DNA of 64,000 nt from Bin125 sp026705025 (GCA_026705025.1 JAPPBN010000030.1:1-64000); one strand, 5' to 3'; counted from the stretch's first letter, positions 9,074 to 18,379 are shown. Numbers and translations are program-made. The notes: generated by a model not told the origin, from the letters alone.

Positions 9074-10012
9074 ATGCGGCGAACATGGCAGCTGGTGTGC
9101 GGTTGGTGCGACGAGTTGCTGTGGTTTGTCGCAGATCTTCGTGAACGACGGCCTGGACTCCTCCTTGGCCTGATCGCCGGGTGCGTGGCGCTGGCTGTCT
9201 TTGCACTCGTCACCGTAGTTGCAATCAGCGACGGAGCGTCCAACCGGCAGGGCGAATCTCTGTCGCCCGAACGTTCGGTCACTGCGGCGGATCAAAGAAC
9301 GCCGCCCGTTCGCTATGTGGCCTACAACGGACTCGCCCATCAACAATCTCAGGAAGCGGCTTCGGCCGAAGCGTCTTCAGCCGGCACGGATCAGCCGGGA
9401 GTCGCCCTTCGCACGCTCTCCGAGCTCCTGCGCGATCGCCTTGACGATTCCGAGTTGATCTACGGCTCTAACGGATCCGAGGGCAGCATCCTGCCGCTCG
9501 ACAACGGCGTCGTTCCCTCTAGCGGCCCACGCTTCCAGACTCACTGGGAGCTCATCCTGCCATCGGCCGGCATCCGCGCAGCGGTGGTACAGGTTGGCCT
9601 CACGCCCGACGGAGCCATGGGCTCGCCCGACAACCCGTTCGTCGTCGGCTGGTTCAACCGCTCCGCCCTGCCCGGCGAAACAGGCAACGCCTTGCTTGGC
9701 GGCCACCGCGACTACCAGGATCGCGACGGCAATATCGACGTCGGCGTCTGCTGGAAACTCGACGAAACTCGCGTTGGAGACCAGCTCATCATGTTTGATG
9801 AATCAAAGAATCGCTACTACGTCTACGACATCGTCGACAAGGCAACGATCCGTCACGATTCGAAAGAGGCGATCAAGTACTTGAGCCAGACGCGAGAGTC
9901 TGTGGTCACGCTGATCACCTGTTCCGGCGACTTTGACGAGCAAACACACAGCTATGAGGAACGGATCGTCGTCGTGGCGCTGCTCAGTGCGGTCGCCCGA
10001 CCCGACGCTTGA
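9074..10012 (+). CDS. Membrane-anchored sortase, copy 2
   Basis: This 312-residue paralogue of the preceding gene has the same plan: N-terminal membrane segment (about residues 27-50), variable polar spacer, and sortase domain with His in LLGGHRDY, Cys in LITCSGDF and Arg in YEERIVVV. Both copies share the blocks ILPxDNGVxxSS and TPxGAMGSPDNP. It lies 18 nt after the first copy, so the two are probably co-transcribed and arose by tandem duplication. Spacer divergence suggests different reach or substrate. Confidence 0.85.
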   Translation: MRRTWQLVCGWCDELLWFVADLRERRPGLLLGLIAGCVALAVFALVTVVAISDGASNRQGESLSPERSVTAADQRTPPVRYVAYNGLAHQQSQEAASAEASSAGTDQPGVALRTLSELLRDRLDDSELIYGSNGSEGSILPLDNGVVPSSGPRFQTHWELILPSAGIRAAVVQVGLTPDGAMGSPDNPFVVGWFNRSALPGETGNALLGGHRDYQDRDGNIDVGVCWKLDETRVGDQLIMFDESKNRYYVYDIVDKATIRHDSKEAIKYLSQTRESVVTLITCSGDFDEQTHSYEERIVVVALLSAVARPDA

Positions 10013-10026
10013 ATGGTGGCGCCGAC

Positions 10027-12828
10027 CTACCAGTACTGACGGCGCTTGCCCCGGCGGCCCTGCTTGCGGCCGTTCCCGCCAGGCCCGCTGTGGCGCCATT
10101 CGGACGGTTCGCCCGCTCGTTCGACCGCGACGGCACAGACCTTGTACTCGGGGATTCTCGCGACCTCGTCGTAGACGTTGTTCGTCAGCCAGTTGGCCGC
10201 CGATTCAGCCAATCGCACAAAGGGCACAAACACAGAGCCTTCGGCGACATCCTCAGTGATGAAGCTGACGCCTTCGAGCCTTCCACGGCGAGAGGCGACC
10301 CAGACGGCCTCATCATTCACAATTTCCATTCGTGCGGCGTCGTTCGGGTGGATCGCGACCCGCAACTCCGGGAACGAATCGACGAGACCCTCTACCCGCC
10401 TCGTCATCGTTCCACCATGCCAGTGATACAGAACGCGACCGGTGTTCAGGATCAGCGGATAGCGATCGTCCGGGGCTTCTTCGGAAGGCGGGAGCTGTCT
10501 CACCGGAATGAACTTGCCCAGGCCGCGAGGGAACGACTCGTCGTACAGACGCGGCGTCCCGGGATGGTCTGCGCTGGGGCATGGCCACTGGATGCCACCC
10601 TCCCGATCGAGCCGCTGATGCGAGAGACCAGCCATGATCGGAGTCAGCGAAGCGAGCTCGTCGAAAACCGAGGACGCAGAACCATGCTCGAAACCGACTG
10701 GCGACATCCCGAGTCGGCGAGCCGTGCGCCGCGCGACGTCCTGCACGATCTCCCAGTCGGCGCGCGATTGTCCGACGGGCGGGATCACCTGACGCACCCG
10801 CTGCACGCGGCGCTCTGAATTCGTGAACGTGCCTTCCTTCTCTGCAAATGAGGCTGCTGGCAAGACAACGTCGGCCAGCTCCGCCGTCTCGTGCATGAAG
10901 ATGTCCTGCACGACCAGAAAATCGAGCTTCGCAAACGCTTCATGAGCGTGGGCCAGATTGGGCTCAGTCAGGAGCGGGTTCTCACCGACGATGTACATGC
11001 AGCGCACACCGTCATCGGAGAGCATGCTTTCGACCATGTCGGTCGCCCGAAGCCCTTCCGTGGCAGGTAAGTCCGCCTCCCATAAGTTGTTGAACTTGTC
11101 CAACACGTCCGATGTGTAACGCTGATATCCGGGCAACGCATCGGGAACACAACCGGTGTCGCCAGCGCCCTGCACATTGTTCTGTCCGCGCAACGGCGAA
11201 ACGCCATTGCCAATCCGTCCAACCTGCCCGGTCAGCAACGCCAGGTTGAGCAACGCCGTGGCATTGGCGGTGCCGTTCGTGTGCTGGGTCACGCCCATGC
11301 CCCAGATCATGCAGGAGCCTCCCGGGTCCGACTCGACGGGATTCGGTCGTGCGTACATGCGAGCTGCACTGATCAGCAACTCCGCCGGGACGCCGGAAAG
11401 CTCTTCAACCCGTTCCGGCGTGTATCCATCGAGGTCGGCCAGCCACTCATCGAACCCCTCGGTTCGCTCGGCGATGAACGGTCTGTCGGCCAGCCCTTCG
11501 TCCAGGATGACCCTGGCCATCCCATTCAATACGGCGACGTCGGTGCCCGGGTACTGCTGCAACCAGAGGTCCGTGTGGTCGCAGAGTTCGATCCGTTTCG
11601 GATTGAGCACGATCAACGACGCCCCGCGGTCCACCGCAGTCCGCATCCGTGAGGCAGCCACAGGATGGTTCGAGGACGGATCGGCGCCCACGACAAAGAG
11701 ACAGTCGGCGGCCTCATAGTCGCTGTAACTGTTCGACGTCGCGCCGGATCCAAGCTGGGCCAGCATCGCCTCGACTGAAGGTGAGTGACAGAGCCGCGTG
11801 CAGTGGTCGATGTTGTTCGTGCCCATCACAGCCCGCACGAACTTCTGCAGGATGTAGTTGTCTTCGTTGGTCGCTTTGGCCGACGAGAACGCGCCGAACG
11901 CGCCTCGATGTTCGGCAAACTTCTCGGCGACCAGGTCCAGCGCCTCGTCCCACGAAGCTGGTTGCAAGCCCTCAGGACCGCGAATCAGCGGTGACGTCAG
12001 TCGGTCGGAGTGATTGACAAACGCCGTCCCAAATCGACCCTTGACGCAGAGCAGACCTTTGGATGAGAGATTTTCCGGGTCATCGTCGACGTGAGTCAGG
12101 ATGCCCTCTTCCGCGGTGATCTTGATGCCGCAGCCGACCCCGCAGTATGGACAAACCGTGGAAACGGTCTTGGCGCCCGACGCCGCTCGCTTCGGCATGA
12201 GCGCCTCGGTTGGACACGCGGCCACGCAGGAGCCACACGACGTACACGTCGATTCGCCCAGCGGTTCGTCGCCAAACGAGGCGATCCGAGCTGATTTCCC
12301 GGCGCCGGCAATACCGATTGCGCCGATGTGCTGTCGATCAGAGCAGGCCGATACGCAGCGTCCACAGAGGATGCAGTCGGTCGCGTCGAAGCGGTAGAAG
12401 TGATTCGTCTCGTCCTGGTGTTCGTTCGATCGTGCCACCCACCGATCGACCGCGGCCTCATGCGTTGTCGCGTGGTGACGCAACTCGGTTGCGGCGCCTC
12501 CGTTTGAATGGGCGGCGTTGTCGGTCATTGCCAGCGTCAGCTCAAGGATGCCCTTGCGCGCCGCGCGAGCATTGTCGGAGCCGGTCAGGATCGCCTGGCC
12601 CTCGGACACCGGCGTGTGGCAGGCGGCAGGAAGCCCGCGTTGTCCCTCGATTTCGACCAGGCATGTGCGGCATGCGCCCAGCGCCGGTCCATCGAGGTCC
12701 TTGCACAGATGCGGCAGATCGATGCCGGCGGCCAGCACCGCATCGAGGATGGTGGCTCCGGCGGCGGCCTGGCAGGTCTGTCCATCAATGCTGAGGTTGA
12801 TCATTGCAGCGGAAGTCTCCATCGTCAT
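10027..12828 (-). CDS. NAD-linked formate dehydrogenase, alpha (molybdopterin) subunit
   Basis: Oxidises formate to CO2 at a molybdenum or tungsten bis-MGD site in the cytoplasm. Order: N-terminal 2Fe-2S ferredoxin domain (CKDLDG..GACRTC...AACH), two 4Fe-4S motifs (CILCGRCVSAC near 150, CTSCGSCVAAC near 195), the Mo-domain 4Fe-4S (CPYCGVGCG near 225), and bis-MGD domains with metal ligand Cys347 in DHCTRLCHSPS. The ligand is Cys, not Sec. The NuoG-type His/Cys cluster normally between the 2Fe-2S and 4Fe-4S parts is absent. Start overlaps the upstream gene's stop (ATGA). The Arg/Gly-rich C-terminal tail is unusual. Confidence 0.93.
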   Translation of the reverse strand: MTMETSAAMINLSIDGQTCQAAAGATILDAVLAAGIDLPHLCKDLDGPALGACRTCLVEIEGQRGLPAACHTPVSEGQAILTGSDNARAARKGILELTLAMTDNAAHSNGGAATELRHHATTHEAAVDRWVARSNEHQDETNHFYRFDATDCILCGRCVSACSDRQHIGAIGIAGAGKSARIASFGDEPLGESTCTSCGSCVAACPTEALMPKRAASGAKTVSTVCPYCGVGCGIKITAEEGILTHVDDDPENLSSKGLLCVKGRFGTAFVNHSDRLTSPLIRGPEGLQPASWDEALDLVAEKFAEHRGAFGAFSSAKATNEDNYILQKFVRAVMGTNNIDHCTRLCHSPSVEAMLAQLGSGATSNSYSDYEAADCLFVVGADPSSNHPVAASRMRTAVDRGASLIVLNPKRIELCDHTDLWLQQYPGTDVAVLNGMARVILDEGLADRPFIAERTEGFDEWLADLDGYTPERVEELSGVPAELLISAARMYARPNPVESDPGGSCMIWGMGVTQHTNGTANATALLNLALLTGQVGRIGNGVSPLRGQNNVQGAGDTGCVPDALPGYQRYTSDVLDKFNNLWEADLPATEGLRATDMVESMLSDDGVRCMYIVGENPLLTEPNLAHAHEAFAKLDFLVVQDIFMHETAELADVVLPAASFAEKEGTFTNSERRVQRVRQVIPPVGQSRADWEIVQDVARRTARRLGMSPVGFEHGSASSVFDELASLTPIMAGLSHQRLDREGGIQWPCPSADHPGTPRLYDESFPRGLGKFIPVRQLPPSEEAPDDRYPLILNTGRVLYHWHGGTMTRRVEGLVDSFPELRVAIHPNDAARMEIVNDEAVWVASRRGRLEGVSFITEDVAEGSVFVPFVRLAESAANWLTNNVYDEVARIPEYKVCAVAVERAGEPSEWRHSGPGGNGRKQGRRGKRRQYW

Positions 12829-14396
12829 AGGACGCTCCCGCCAAACTGGTGCTTCGCCGAGGTGATGGGATTGGGCGCCATCTGACCGAGGCCGCAGAGC
12901 GATCCCGCGGCAATCAACGGGATCAGCGCCTCAACGTCGGCCCAATTGCCTTCCGCGAGGGCGGCGGCCATTCGCCCTGAGCCCTCGCGGCAGGGCGTGC
13001 ATTTCCCGCAAGACTCATTGGCGTTGTACTCCGCCCAGACGGCGAGTGCGCGCTCAATCCCGAAGGATTGCGGGATGGCGATGATCCCGCCTGCGCCAAG
13101 CAGCGCGCCATGTCCATCCATTTGGCCGGGCGCAATCGGCGTGTCGAAGTGCTCAGGCGCGAGGAATCCGCCCGACGGGCCGCCCATGGTCACACCCGCC
13201 AGCGGTTCCGCCGGCTCGCCCAATGCGACGATCTCCGAGACCGGCGTGCCCAACGGCAACTCGATCACTCCACGATTGCGGAAGGCCCCGCTGAGTTGGA
13301 TCAGTTTGGTGCCGGGCATGCCCTCCGCGCCCACTTCGCGGAACCAGTCCGGGCCGAACTCGAAGATGTCGGGAAGATTGGACAGGGTCTCGACGCTGTT
13401 GATCGCCGTCGGCCGTCCCCAGAGTCCACGCTCGGTCGGATAGGGCGGTTTGAGTCGCGGCACGGCGCGGCGACCCTCGATTGACTCCAGGATCACCGAC
13501 TCCTCGCCGCAAACGTACCCGCCGGCGCCTCGTCGAATCTCGACAGTCAATCCATCCAACAATCCAGCCGTTTGGGCGGCAGCGATCGCTGCCGCAGCAG
13601 CCGAGGCAGAGCGGTCGGCCATGCCGTTGATATACCAGAACGCGTGCGGGGCGCCGAGCGCGTGACAGGCGATCCCGATTCCCTCAAGAATCCGCTGCGG
13701 ATCCGACTCCATCAACCAGCGATCCTTGAAAGTTCCCGGCTCACCTTCTTCGCCGTTCGCGACGAGGTACGGCTGTCCGCTTCTCGAAGATGCATCAACC
13801 GCGCCGCCCCACTTGAGATGAACGGGGAAGTAGGCGCCACCTCGGCCGAGCAGTCCCGCGCGCTCGACCAACGCCAACGACTCGGACCGACTCAGTCGCG
13901 TCGCGGCCCGCCAACCGCGCCAATCCGGCGGATCGGTTGTTCTCTTACCAGTCACTCGAGTCAATCCGCCAGGGACGGTTGCCCTGGCCGCATCGAAGAC
14001 TGATTCGGCAACCGACGACTCAAGGCGGTCCGGTCCCGACACTGAGATTGGACTGTCGCTCGCGGCAGCGCAGAGGAACATGCACTCGTGATCGTCACCA
14101 ACGCTCGCCGAGTCGCCTGCCGCAATCCGACACGGCAATCCTCGACAGACGCGCGTCGAATCCTCTGTCAGCGGACTCCAGCGAAACTCGGTGTAGCTGG
14201 TCGCGACAGCAAACAACTCCGCGCGTGGCATATGCACCCATTGCGCGACCTGCTCCAGAGCCTGGTGATCGAGATAGCCGTACACCTCGTCAACGATGTG
14301 AAGTGCAGGCAAGACCTGCGTTCGCTGACGAGGCAGCGCTGCCAACGCCAGCTGGAGTTCGCTCAGATGCGCCTCGGTTGCCGTCTCTGTGACCAC
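12825..14396 (-). CDS. Formate dehydrogenase NuoE/NuoF-like fusion subunit
   Basis: Carries electrons from the alpha subunit to NAD+. The N-terminal 130 residues are NuoE/thioredoxin-like: VLPALHIVDEVYGYL, then a 2Fe-2S ligand pattern CRGLPC...CMFLC. The rest is NuoF: GRGGAYFPVHLKW and NGEEGEPGTFKDRW (FMN/NADH), GAGGYVCGEESV, and the N3 cluster ESCGKCTPCREG...SLCGLGQ. Fusion of the two subunits is known among soluble formate dehydrogenases and hydrogenases. Start is uncertain: I use a GTG with GAAGGGC upstream; GTG 14414 and ATG 14462 are alternatives, the latter leaving about 40 nt to the divergent ureohydrolase. Confidence 0.9.
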   Translation of the reverse strand: MVTETATEAHLSELQLALAALPRQRTQVLPALHIVDEVYGYLDHQALEQVAQWVHMPRAELFAVATSYTEFRWSPLTEDSTRVCRGLPCRIAAGDSASVGDDHECMFLCAAASDSPISVSGPDRLESSVAESVFDAARATVPGGLTRVTGKRTTDPPDWRGWRAATRLSRSESLALVERAGLLGRGGAYFPVHLKWGGAVDASSRSGQPYLVANGEEGEPGTFKDRWLMESDPQRILEGIGIACHALGAPHAFWYINGMADRSASAAAAAIAAAQTAGLLDGLTVEIRRGAGGYVCGEESVILESIEGRRAVPRLKPPYPTERGLWGRPTAINSVETLSNLPDIFEFGPDWFREVGAEGMPGTKLIQLSGAFRNRGVIELPLGTPVSEIVALGEPAEPLAGVTMGGPSGGFLAPEHFDTPIAPGQMDGHGALLGAGGIIAIPQSFGIERALAVWAEYNANESCGKCTPCREGSGRMAAALAEGNWADVEALIPLIAAGSLCGLGQMAPNPITSAKHQFGGSVL

Positions 14397-14506
14397 GTCG
14401 TTCTTGCCCTTCACCCGGTTAAGTCGGCGATTGATCGCTCCCTGAGACGTGCTGGATACCATTCTAGATACCACTGCGGGAGGTCCCACGAGCGCGAGAA
14501 GTGAAG

Positions 14507-15520
14507 ATGACCGAGCAATCGAATCTGCCACGCTCCTACGAAGAAGCCCACCTCAAGGCGCGCCCGGCCAATCGCTATGGCCCCTCGTTCACGTTTCTCG
14601 GCGTGCCGCGAGCCAACCTGCGTCAACCGGAGACATTGGATGATGCCGGCGTGGTCATCCTCGGCGCTCCGTTCGACGCCGGCACCAGCTACCGACCCGG
14701 CGCCCGATTCGGACCGCAGGCGATCCGCTCGGCCGACTACATTCCCCACTCCGGCTACCGTCCACATCTGGGGCTCGGCGTCGATCCGTTGGGAGAACTG
14801 GGTGTCGTCGACGCCGGCGACGTCAACATGCAGCAGCTGGACAGCGAGCCCAGCCTGCAACGCCTGATGGAAGCCTGCCGACAGGTCGCAGCCGCTGGCG
14901 CCATCCCCGTCGTTCTCGGCGGAGACCACACCATCACTTACGCGACCGCACAGGGAGTGGCCAAGCACCACGGATTCGGCCGCGTGGCGCTGATTCACTT
15001 CGACGCCCACGCCGACACCGGCGACTCCGACGGCGGACTCTGGGGTCACGGAACGCCGATGCGACGGCTCATCCTCAGCGGCGCGGTCCGCGGCGACCGA
15101 TTCCTCCAGATCGGCCTGCGCGGCTACTGGCCCGACCCGCCAATCCTCGAGTGGATGGCCGACCAGCGCATGCGGTGGTTCGAAATGACCGAAGTGGTTC
15201 AGCGCGGACTCGACGACTGCCTCGACGAAGCGCTCGACATCGCCGCAGATGATTGCGATGGTGTGTTCCTGTCCGTCGATGTCGATGTGGTCGATCCCGG
15301 CATGGCGCCCGGCACCGGCACGCCCGAGTCCGGCGGCCTCACCTCCCGCCAACTCCTCGACGCCGTCCGACGGATCGGCATGGAGTCCAACCTGCTCGGC
15401 ATGGACGTGGTCGAAGTCGCGCCGCCCTATGACACGTCGGATGTCACGGCACTCCTCGCCAATCGAGTCGTGCTGGAGGCGCTCTCCGGAGTCGCCGTGC
15501 GGCGCAAGGGCGACGAATAG
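14507..15520 (+). CDS. Ureohydrolase (agmatinase/arginase family)
   Basis: A binuclear manganese or nickel hydrolase that releases urea from guanidino compounds. The family motifs are present: GGDHTI near 145, HFDAHADT near 165 and SVDVDVVDPGMAPGTGTPE near 255, giving the expected His/Asp metal ligands. Length (337 residues) suits agmatinase, guanidinobutyrase or guanidinopropionase; the substrate cannot be told from sequence. ATG 14507 is preferred over GTG 14501. It is transcribed away from the formate dehydrogenase genes and starts a same-strand run with the monooxygenase and crotonase genes. Confidence 0.88.
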   Translation: MTEQSNLPRSYEEAHLKARPANRYGPSFTFLGVPRANLRQPETLDDAGVVILGAPFDAGTSYRPGARFGPQAIRSADYIPHSGYRPHLGLGVDPLGELGVVDAGDVNMQQLDSEPSLQRLMEACRQVAAAGAIPVVLGGDHTITYATAQGVAKHHGFGRVALIHFDAHADTGDSDGGLWGHGTPMRRLILSGAVRGDRFLQIGLRGYWPDPPILEWMADQRMRWFEMTEVVQRGLDDCLDEALDIAADDCDGVFLSVDVDVVDPGMAPGTGTPESGGLTSRQLLDAVRRIGMESNLLGMDVVEVAPPYDTSDVTALLANRVVLEALSGVAVRRKGDE

Positions 15521-15547
15521 CGCGGGATCTACAGCTAACCTGATCGC

Positions 15548-16561
15548 ATGACCTCTCCCAACGGCCAGATGAAGTTCGGCGTCCTGCAATTCTTCAGCTG
15601 GCCCGGACGTCGCGTGCCGCTGCCTACCGTCTACGAGCGCGCGCTCAACCGGATCGACATCATGGACGAGACCGGTTACGACTGCGTCTGGCTGGCCGAG
15701 CATCACTTCTCCACCTACTCCGTCTGTCCCTCCGTCCACCTGATGGGTATGCACGTCGCCGGACGCGCGAAGCAACTCCGCATCGGCACCGCCGTCACCC
15801 TCGCCTCCTTCTATCACCCGCTGCGCATCGCCGAGGAGGTCGCCCTGCTCGACATTCTCTCCGGCGGACGCGTCAACTGGGGCGCCGGCCGCGGCTTCGA
15901 CCGCACCGAGTTCCGCGCCTTCGGCGTCGAATTCGAGGAGTCGTACCCACGCTTCCGCGAATCGGTCCAGGTCGTCATTGAGGCCTGGCGCCAGGAGCGA
16001 ATCACCTGGCACGGCGACTACTACGACTTCGACGAGATCGAGGTCCTGCCCAAGCCGTACCAGCAACCCACGCCGCCCTTCTGGGTCGCCGCCGGCGGTC
16101 CCGACGCCATCGACTGGGCCGCGAAACAGGGCTACTCGATCCTTATGGACCCGCACGCCACCCACGAAGAACTGGGTGACAAGCGCCGCAACTACTTCAA
16201 GGCGCTGGATCAATACGGTCATCAGACCGAGGACCGTTCAATCCCCATGGCCCGCCTGATTGCCGTCGCCGAGACCGACGCGGAGGCCGAGCAGATCGCG
16301 ATCAACGGCGCCCAGTGGACGATCGGCTCCTACGCCAACGAAAAGGTCAGCGGCAACGCCAGTCCCGTCCGTCAGCTGTCCGACGACGAACGCATCGACC
16401 GCTATGCCAACCAGGTGGTGATCCATGGCAGCGCCTCGAAGGTGATCGACCAGCTCGAAGAACTGCGAGAGACTATCGACCTCGACTACCTGATCGCCTC
16501 CCCCTTCTCCCACGACTCGTTCGTCCGCTTCACCAACGACGTCATGCCCCATTTTCAGTAG
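15548..16561 (+). CDS. Luciferase-like flavin-dependent monooxygenase
   Basis: A TIM-barrel LLM-class oxidoreductase using FMNH2 or F420H2. Typical signatures: FGVLQFFSW at the first strand, YDCVWLAEHHF (residues 44-54), IGTAVTLASFYHPLRIAEEVALLDILSGGRVNWGAGRG in separated short blocks, and the C-terminal ASPFSHDS segment. At 337 residues it matches the bacterial LLM norm. It follows the ureohydrolase by 27 nt and precedes a crotonase by 28 nt, suggesting one operon for breakdown of an organic acid or amide. The substrate is unknown. Confidence 0.88.
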   Translation: MTSPNGQMKFGVLQFFSWPGRRVPLPTVYERALNRIDIMDETGYDCVWLAEHHFSTYSVCPSVHLMGMHVAGRAKQLRIGTAVTLASFYHPLRIAEEVALLDILSGGRVNWGAGRGFDRTEFRAFGVEFEESYPRFRESVQVVIEAWRQERITWHGDYYDFDEIEVLPKPYQQPTPPFWVAAGGPDAIDWAAKQGYSILMDPHATHEELGDKRRNYFKALDQYGHQTEDRSIPMARLIAVAETDAEAEQIAINGAQWTIGSYANEKVSGNASPVRQLSDDERIDRYANQVVIHGSASKVIDQLEELRETIDLDYLIASPFSHDSFVRFTNDVMPHFQ

Positions 16562-16589
16562 CCCGCAACGCGAAAGGGAAAGGACCGAC

Positions 16590-17447
16590 ATGTCCTACGA
16601 ACTGATCACCGTCGAGCGCAAAGGCGATCACGACGGCATCATCTGGCTTGAGCTCAATCGTCCGGAAAAGCTCAACGCCCTGACCTTCCCGTTGCTCGCC
16701 GAAATGTACGACGCGCTGACGAGGATCCGGATGGATCGCACCGCGCGTGTCCTTGTGATCACCGGCAAGGGCCGCGGATTCTGCGCCGGCATGGATGCCG
16801 GCGGAGCCGGAGACGGACGCGGAACCGAGTTCTGGGATGACAACCCCGATCCGCTGCAGGGCGCGCCGGATTCCCCCAACTACACCGACAACGAAGGGCA
16901 GCGGCTCAACTTCCGCTACGAGACCAAGACCTTCGCCGAGCTGCGCCGCCTCGACATTCCCGTGATCGCCGGCGTCAATGGACCATGCGTTGGCGCAGGA
17001 TTCGATATGGCATGTCTCTGCGACCTCCTCGTCGCCTCGACCAACGCCCGCTACCAGGTCGCCTACGTCAAGCGCGGTCTCTACGCCGACCTCGGCGGCT
17101 TCTGGGCCATCCCCAAGATCTTGGGATGGCGCAAGGCCATGGAGATGATGTTCACGGGACGCTTTATGACCGCCGAAGAAGGCCATGAAGCAGGCGTCAG
17201 CAACTACCTCGTCGAACCCGAAGCGTTCCGGGACAGGCTGATGGAGTTCGCGCAGGAAGTCGAAAACGGACCGCCCGTCGGCCAAAAGGTCGGCAAACTG
17301 ATGGCCTACCGCACCGCGTATCTCGACTACGAGTCCGCCCTCGAACTCTCCGGCGGAGTCCTGCCCCTCGTCACCGGTTCCTACGACCGCATCGAGGGAG
17401 GTACATCCTTCCGAGAACGCCGAGAACCAAAGTTCACCGGCTTCTAA
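16590..17447 (+). CDS. Enoyl-CoA hydratase/isomerase family protein
   Basis: Crotonase fold. ELNRPEKLNAL (residues 18-28), GKGRGFCAGMDAGG (oxyanion hole, near 65) and VIAGVNGPCVGAGFDMACLCD (near 130, quoted in parts) are diagnostic. An insertion of about 40 residues rich in Asp/Gly/Pro after the first oxyanion block is longer than usual. A ribosome site GAAAGGGAAAGG precedes the ATG. Probably the last gene of the ureohydrolase-monooxygenase operon. Reaction could be hydration, isomerisation or hydrolysis of an acyl-CoA. Confidence 0.88.
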   Translation: MSYELITVERKGDHDGIIWLELNRPEKLNALTFPLLAEMYDALTRIRMDRTARVLVITGKGRGFCAGMDAGGAGDGRGTEFWDDNPDPLQGAPDSPNYTDNEGQRLNFRYETKTFAELRRLDIPVIAGVNGPCVGAGFDMACLCDLLVASTNARYQVAYVKRGLYADLGGFWAIPKILGWRKAMEMMFTGRFMTAEEGHEAGVSNYLVEPEAFRDRLMEFAQEVENGPPVGQKVGKLMAYRTAYLDYESALELSGGVLPLVTGSYDRIEGGTSFRERREPKFTGF

Positions 17448-17466
17448 GACCGCTCATAAGGAACCA

Positions 17467-17512
17467 GACCTCCCCCTCCGGGGGAGGTGCCGCGAAGCGG
17501 CGGAGGGGGCCC
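17467..17512. repeat. Palindromic repeat R1, copy a
   Basis: Two nested hairpins: CTCCCCC/GGGGGAG and GCCGC-GAA-GCGGC. Near-identical copies lie at 31525-31572 (inverted) and 50750-50796. The copy at 31.5 kb has GTCAC/GTGAC in the inner stem, a compensatory change. The GGAGGGGG at its right edge lies about 10 nt before the next ATG and may serve as that gene's ribosome site. Confidence 0.8.
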
Positions 17513-17516
17513 ACCA

Positions 17517-17735
17517 ATGTGCCGCTCAATCAAACGCCTGCGCCAACCCGCCGGAATCGACCCAACCCAGGAAGAAATCGAACAGGCCGCCCGCCAGTTC
17601 GTCCGCAAGATCTCCGGGATCCAGCACCCCTCATCGAGAACCGAAGACGCCTTCCAGCAAGCCGTCAATGAAATCAGCCAGGTAGCAACAACACTCCTCC
17701 AGGACCTTCCGCCCCTCAAACAACCCCGAGCCTGA
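17517..17735 (+). CDS. DUF2277 family protein
   Basis: A 72-residue protein beginning MCRSIKRL, with EEIEQAARQFVRKISG (16-31), PSSRTEDAFQQAVNEI (about 36-51) and LLQDL. This is the DUF2277 pattern (M-C-R-x-I-x-x-L ... A..QFVRK.SG ... AF..AV.EI). Function unknown; the family is common in actinobacteria and Chloroflexota. The ATG directly follows repeat R1, whose GGAGGGGG edge supplies a ribosome-binding sequence. Confidence 0.85.
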   Translation: MCRSIKRLRQPAGIDPTQEEIEQAARQFVRKISGIQHPSSRTEDAFQQAVNEISQVATTLLQDLPPLKQPRA

Positions 17736-17794
17736 CGCTCCCGCCACCCCCTCCCGACGCCCCGTCACCCCTTCTTATGCCCGTGCCCTCTCTC

Positions 17795-17831
17795 GATGCC
17801 CCGTGCTTGACACGGGGCCCAGACCGCGATC
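17795..17831. repeat. Palindromic repeat R2, copy a
   Basis: GATGCCCCGTGCTTGACACG followed by GGGCCCAGACCGCGATC, with a CCCCGTG/CACGGGG hairpin. A second copy at 45678-45714 has CCCCGCA/TGCGGGG instead, so the stem is kept by paired changes. Confidence 0.8.
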
Positions 17832-17949
17832 ACAAAGCGCAGCCAGACAGTAACCCTCGCCTCAGCTCCTCACGAACCACTACCCTCCCCGACCCATCGC
17901 GGGATACAATCAGAACATAAGTACACACTCCCAAACAAGGAGCATCCCA

Positions 17950-18252
17950 ATGCCAAACCCCTACCACTTCCGAGCCAACATCGATCGGCTCTGGCGACAG
18001 GCCAACAGCAACGTCGCCGCCTACCGCCGCCTCAATGCCCTCGACATGGTCGTCCGAGAACTCTTCGCCCCCAACGAACGCGCCCGCCTCAACTATCAGC
18101 GCTACCTCGCCACCGACCCCTACGACGTCGCCCGCCACCTCCTCCGCGACCTCTACGACCGCCCCGGTCCCATGATCCTCGCCGGCGAAGACTCCCTTCC
18201 AGTCTCTTTCGCAGAGGAAGAGGCCAACGAAGAAGACGCCGACCCGTTGTAG
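17950..18252 (+). CDS. Hypothetical 100-residue protein
   Basis: I do not recognise the family. It begins MPNPYHFRANIDRLWRQANS and ends in an acidic tail (EEEANEEDADPL). Helix-rich and soluble, with many Arg and Asn. AAGGAG sits 9 nt before the ATG, so it is very likely expressed. It stands alone between repeat R2 and the acyl-CoA dehydrogenase gene. A poly-T stretch (18289-18292 region) after it is weakly terminator-like but has no clear stem. Confidence 0.7.
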   Translation: MPNPYHFRANIDRLWRQANSNVAAYRRLNALDMVVRELFAPNERARLNYQRYLATDPYDVARHLLRDLYDRPGPMILAGEDSLPVSFAEEEANEEDADPL

Positions 18253-18379
18253 TCGCCAACTTCATCTCTTTTTCCCGCCCGTTTTTTTTCTCACAGGCCT
18301 CGCACCGCTGTCGGCCCCGTCCTGCCCTACGCTGAGCATGGCTCCCAGACACGACCCGGCGTCTGAAAGGCAATGCATC

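Noticed and set aside
14411..16222. 603-residue minus-strand frame
   Set aside because: It is antisense to the ureohydrolase and monooxygenase genes, both of which carry full family motifs.
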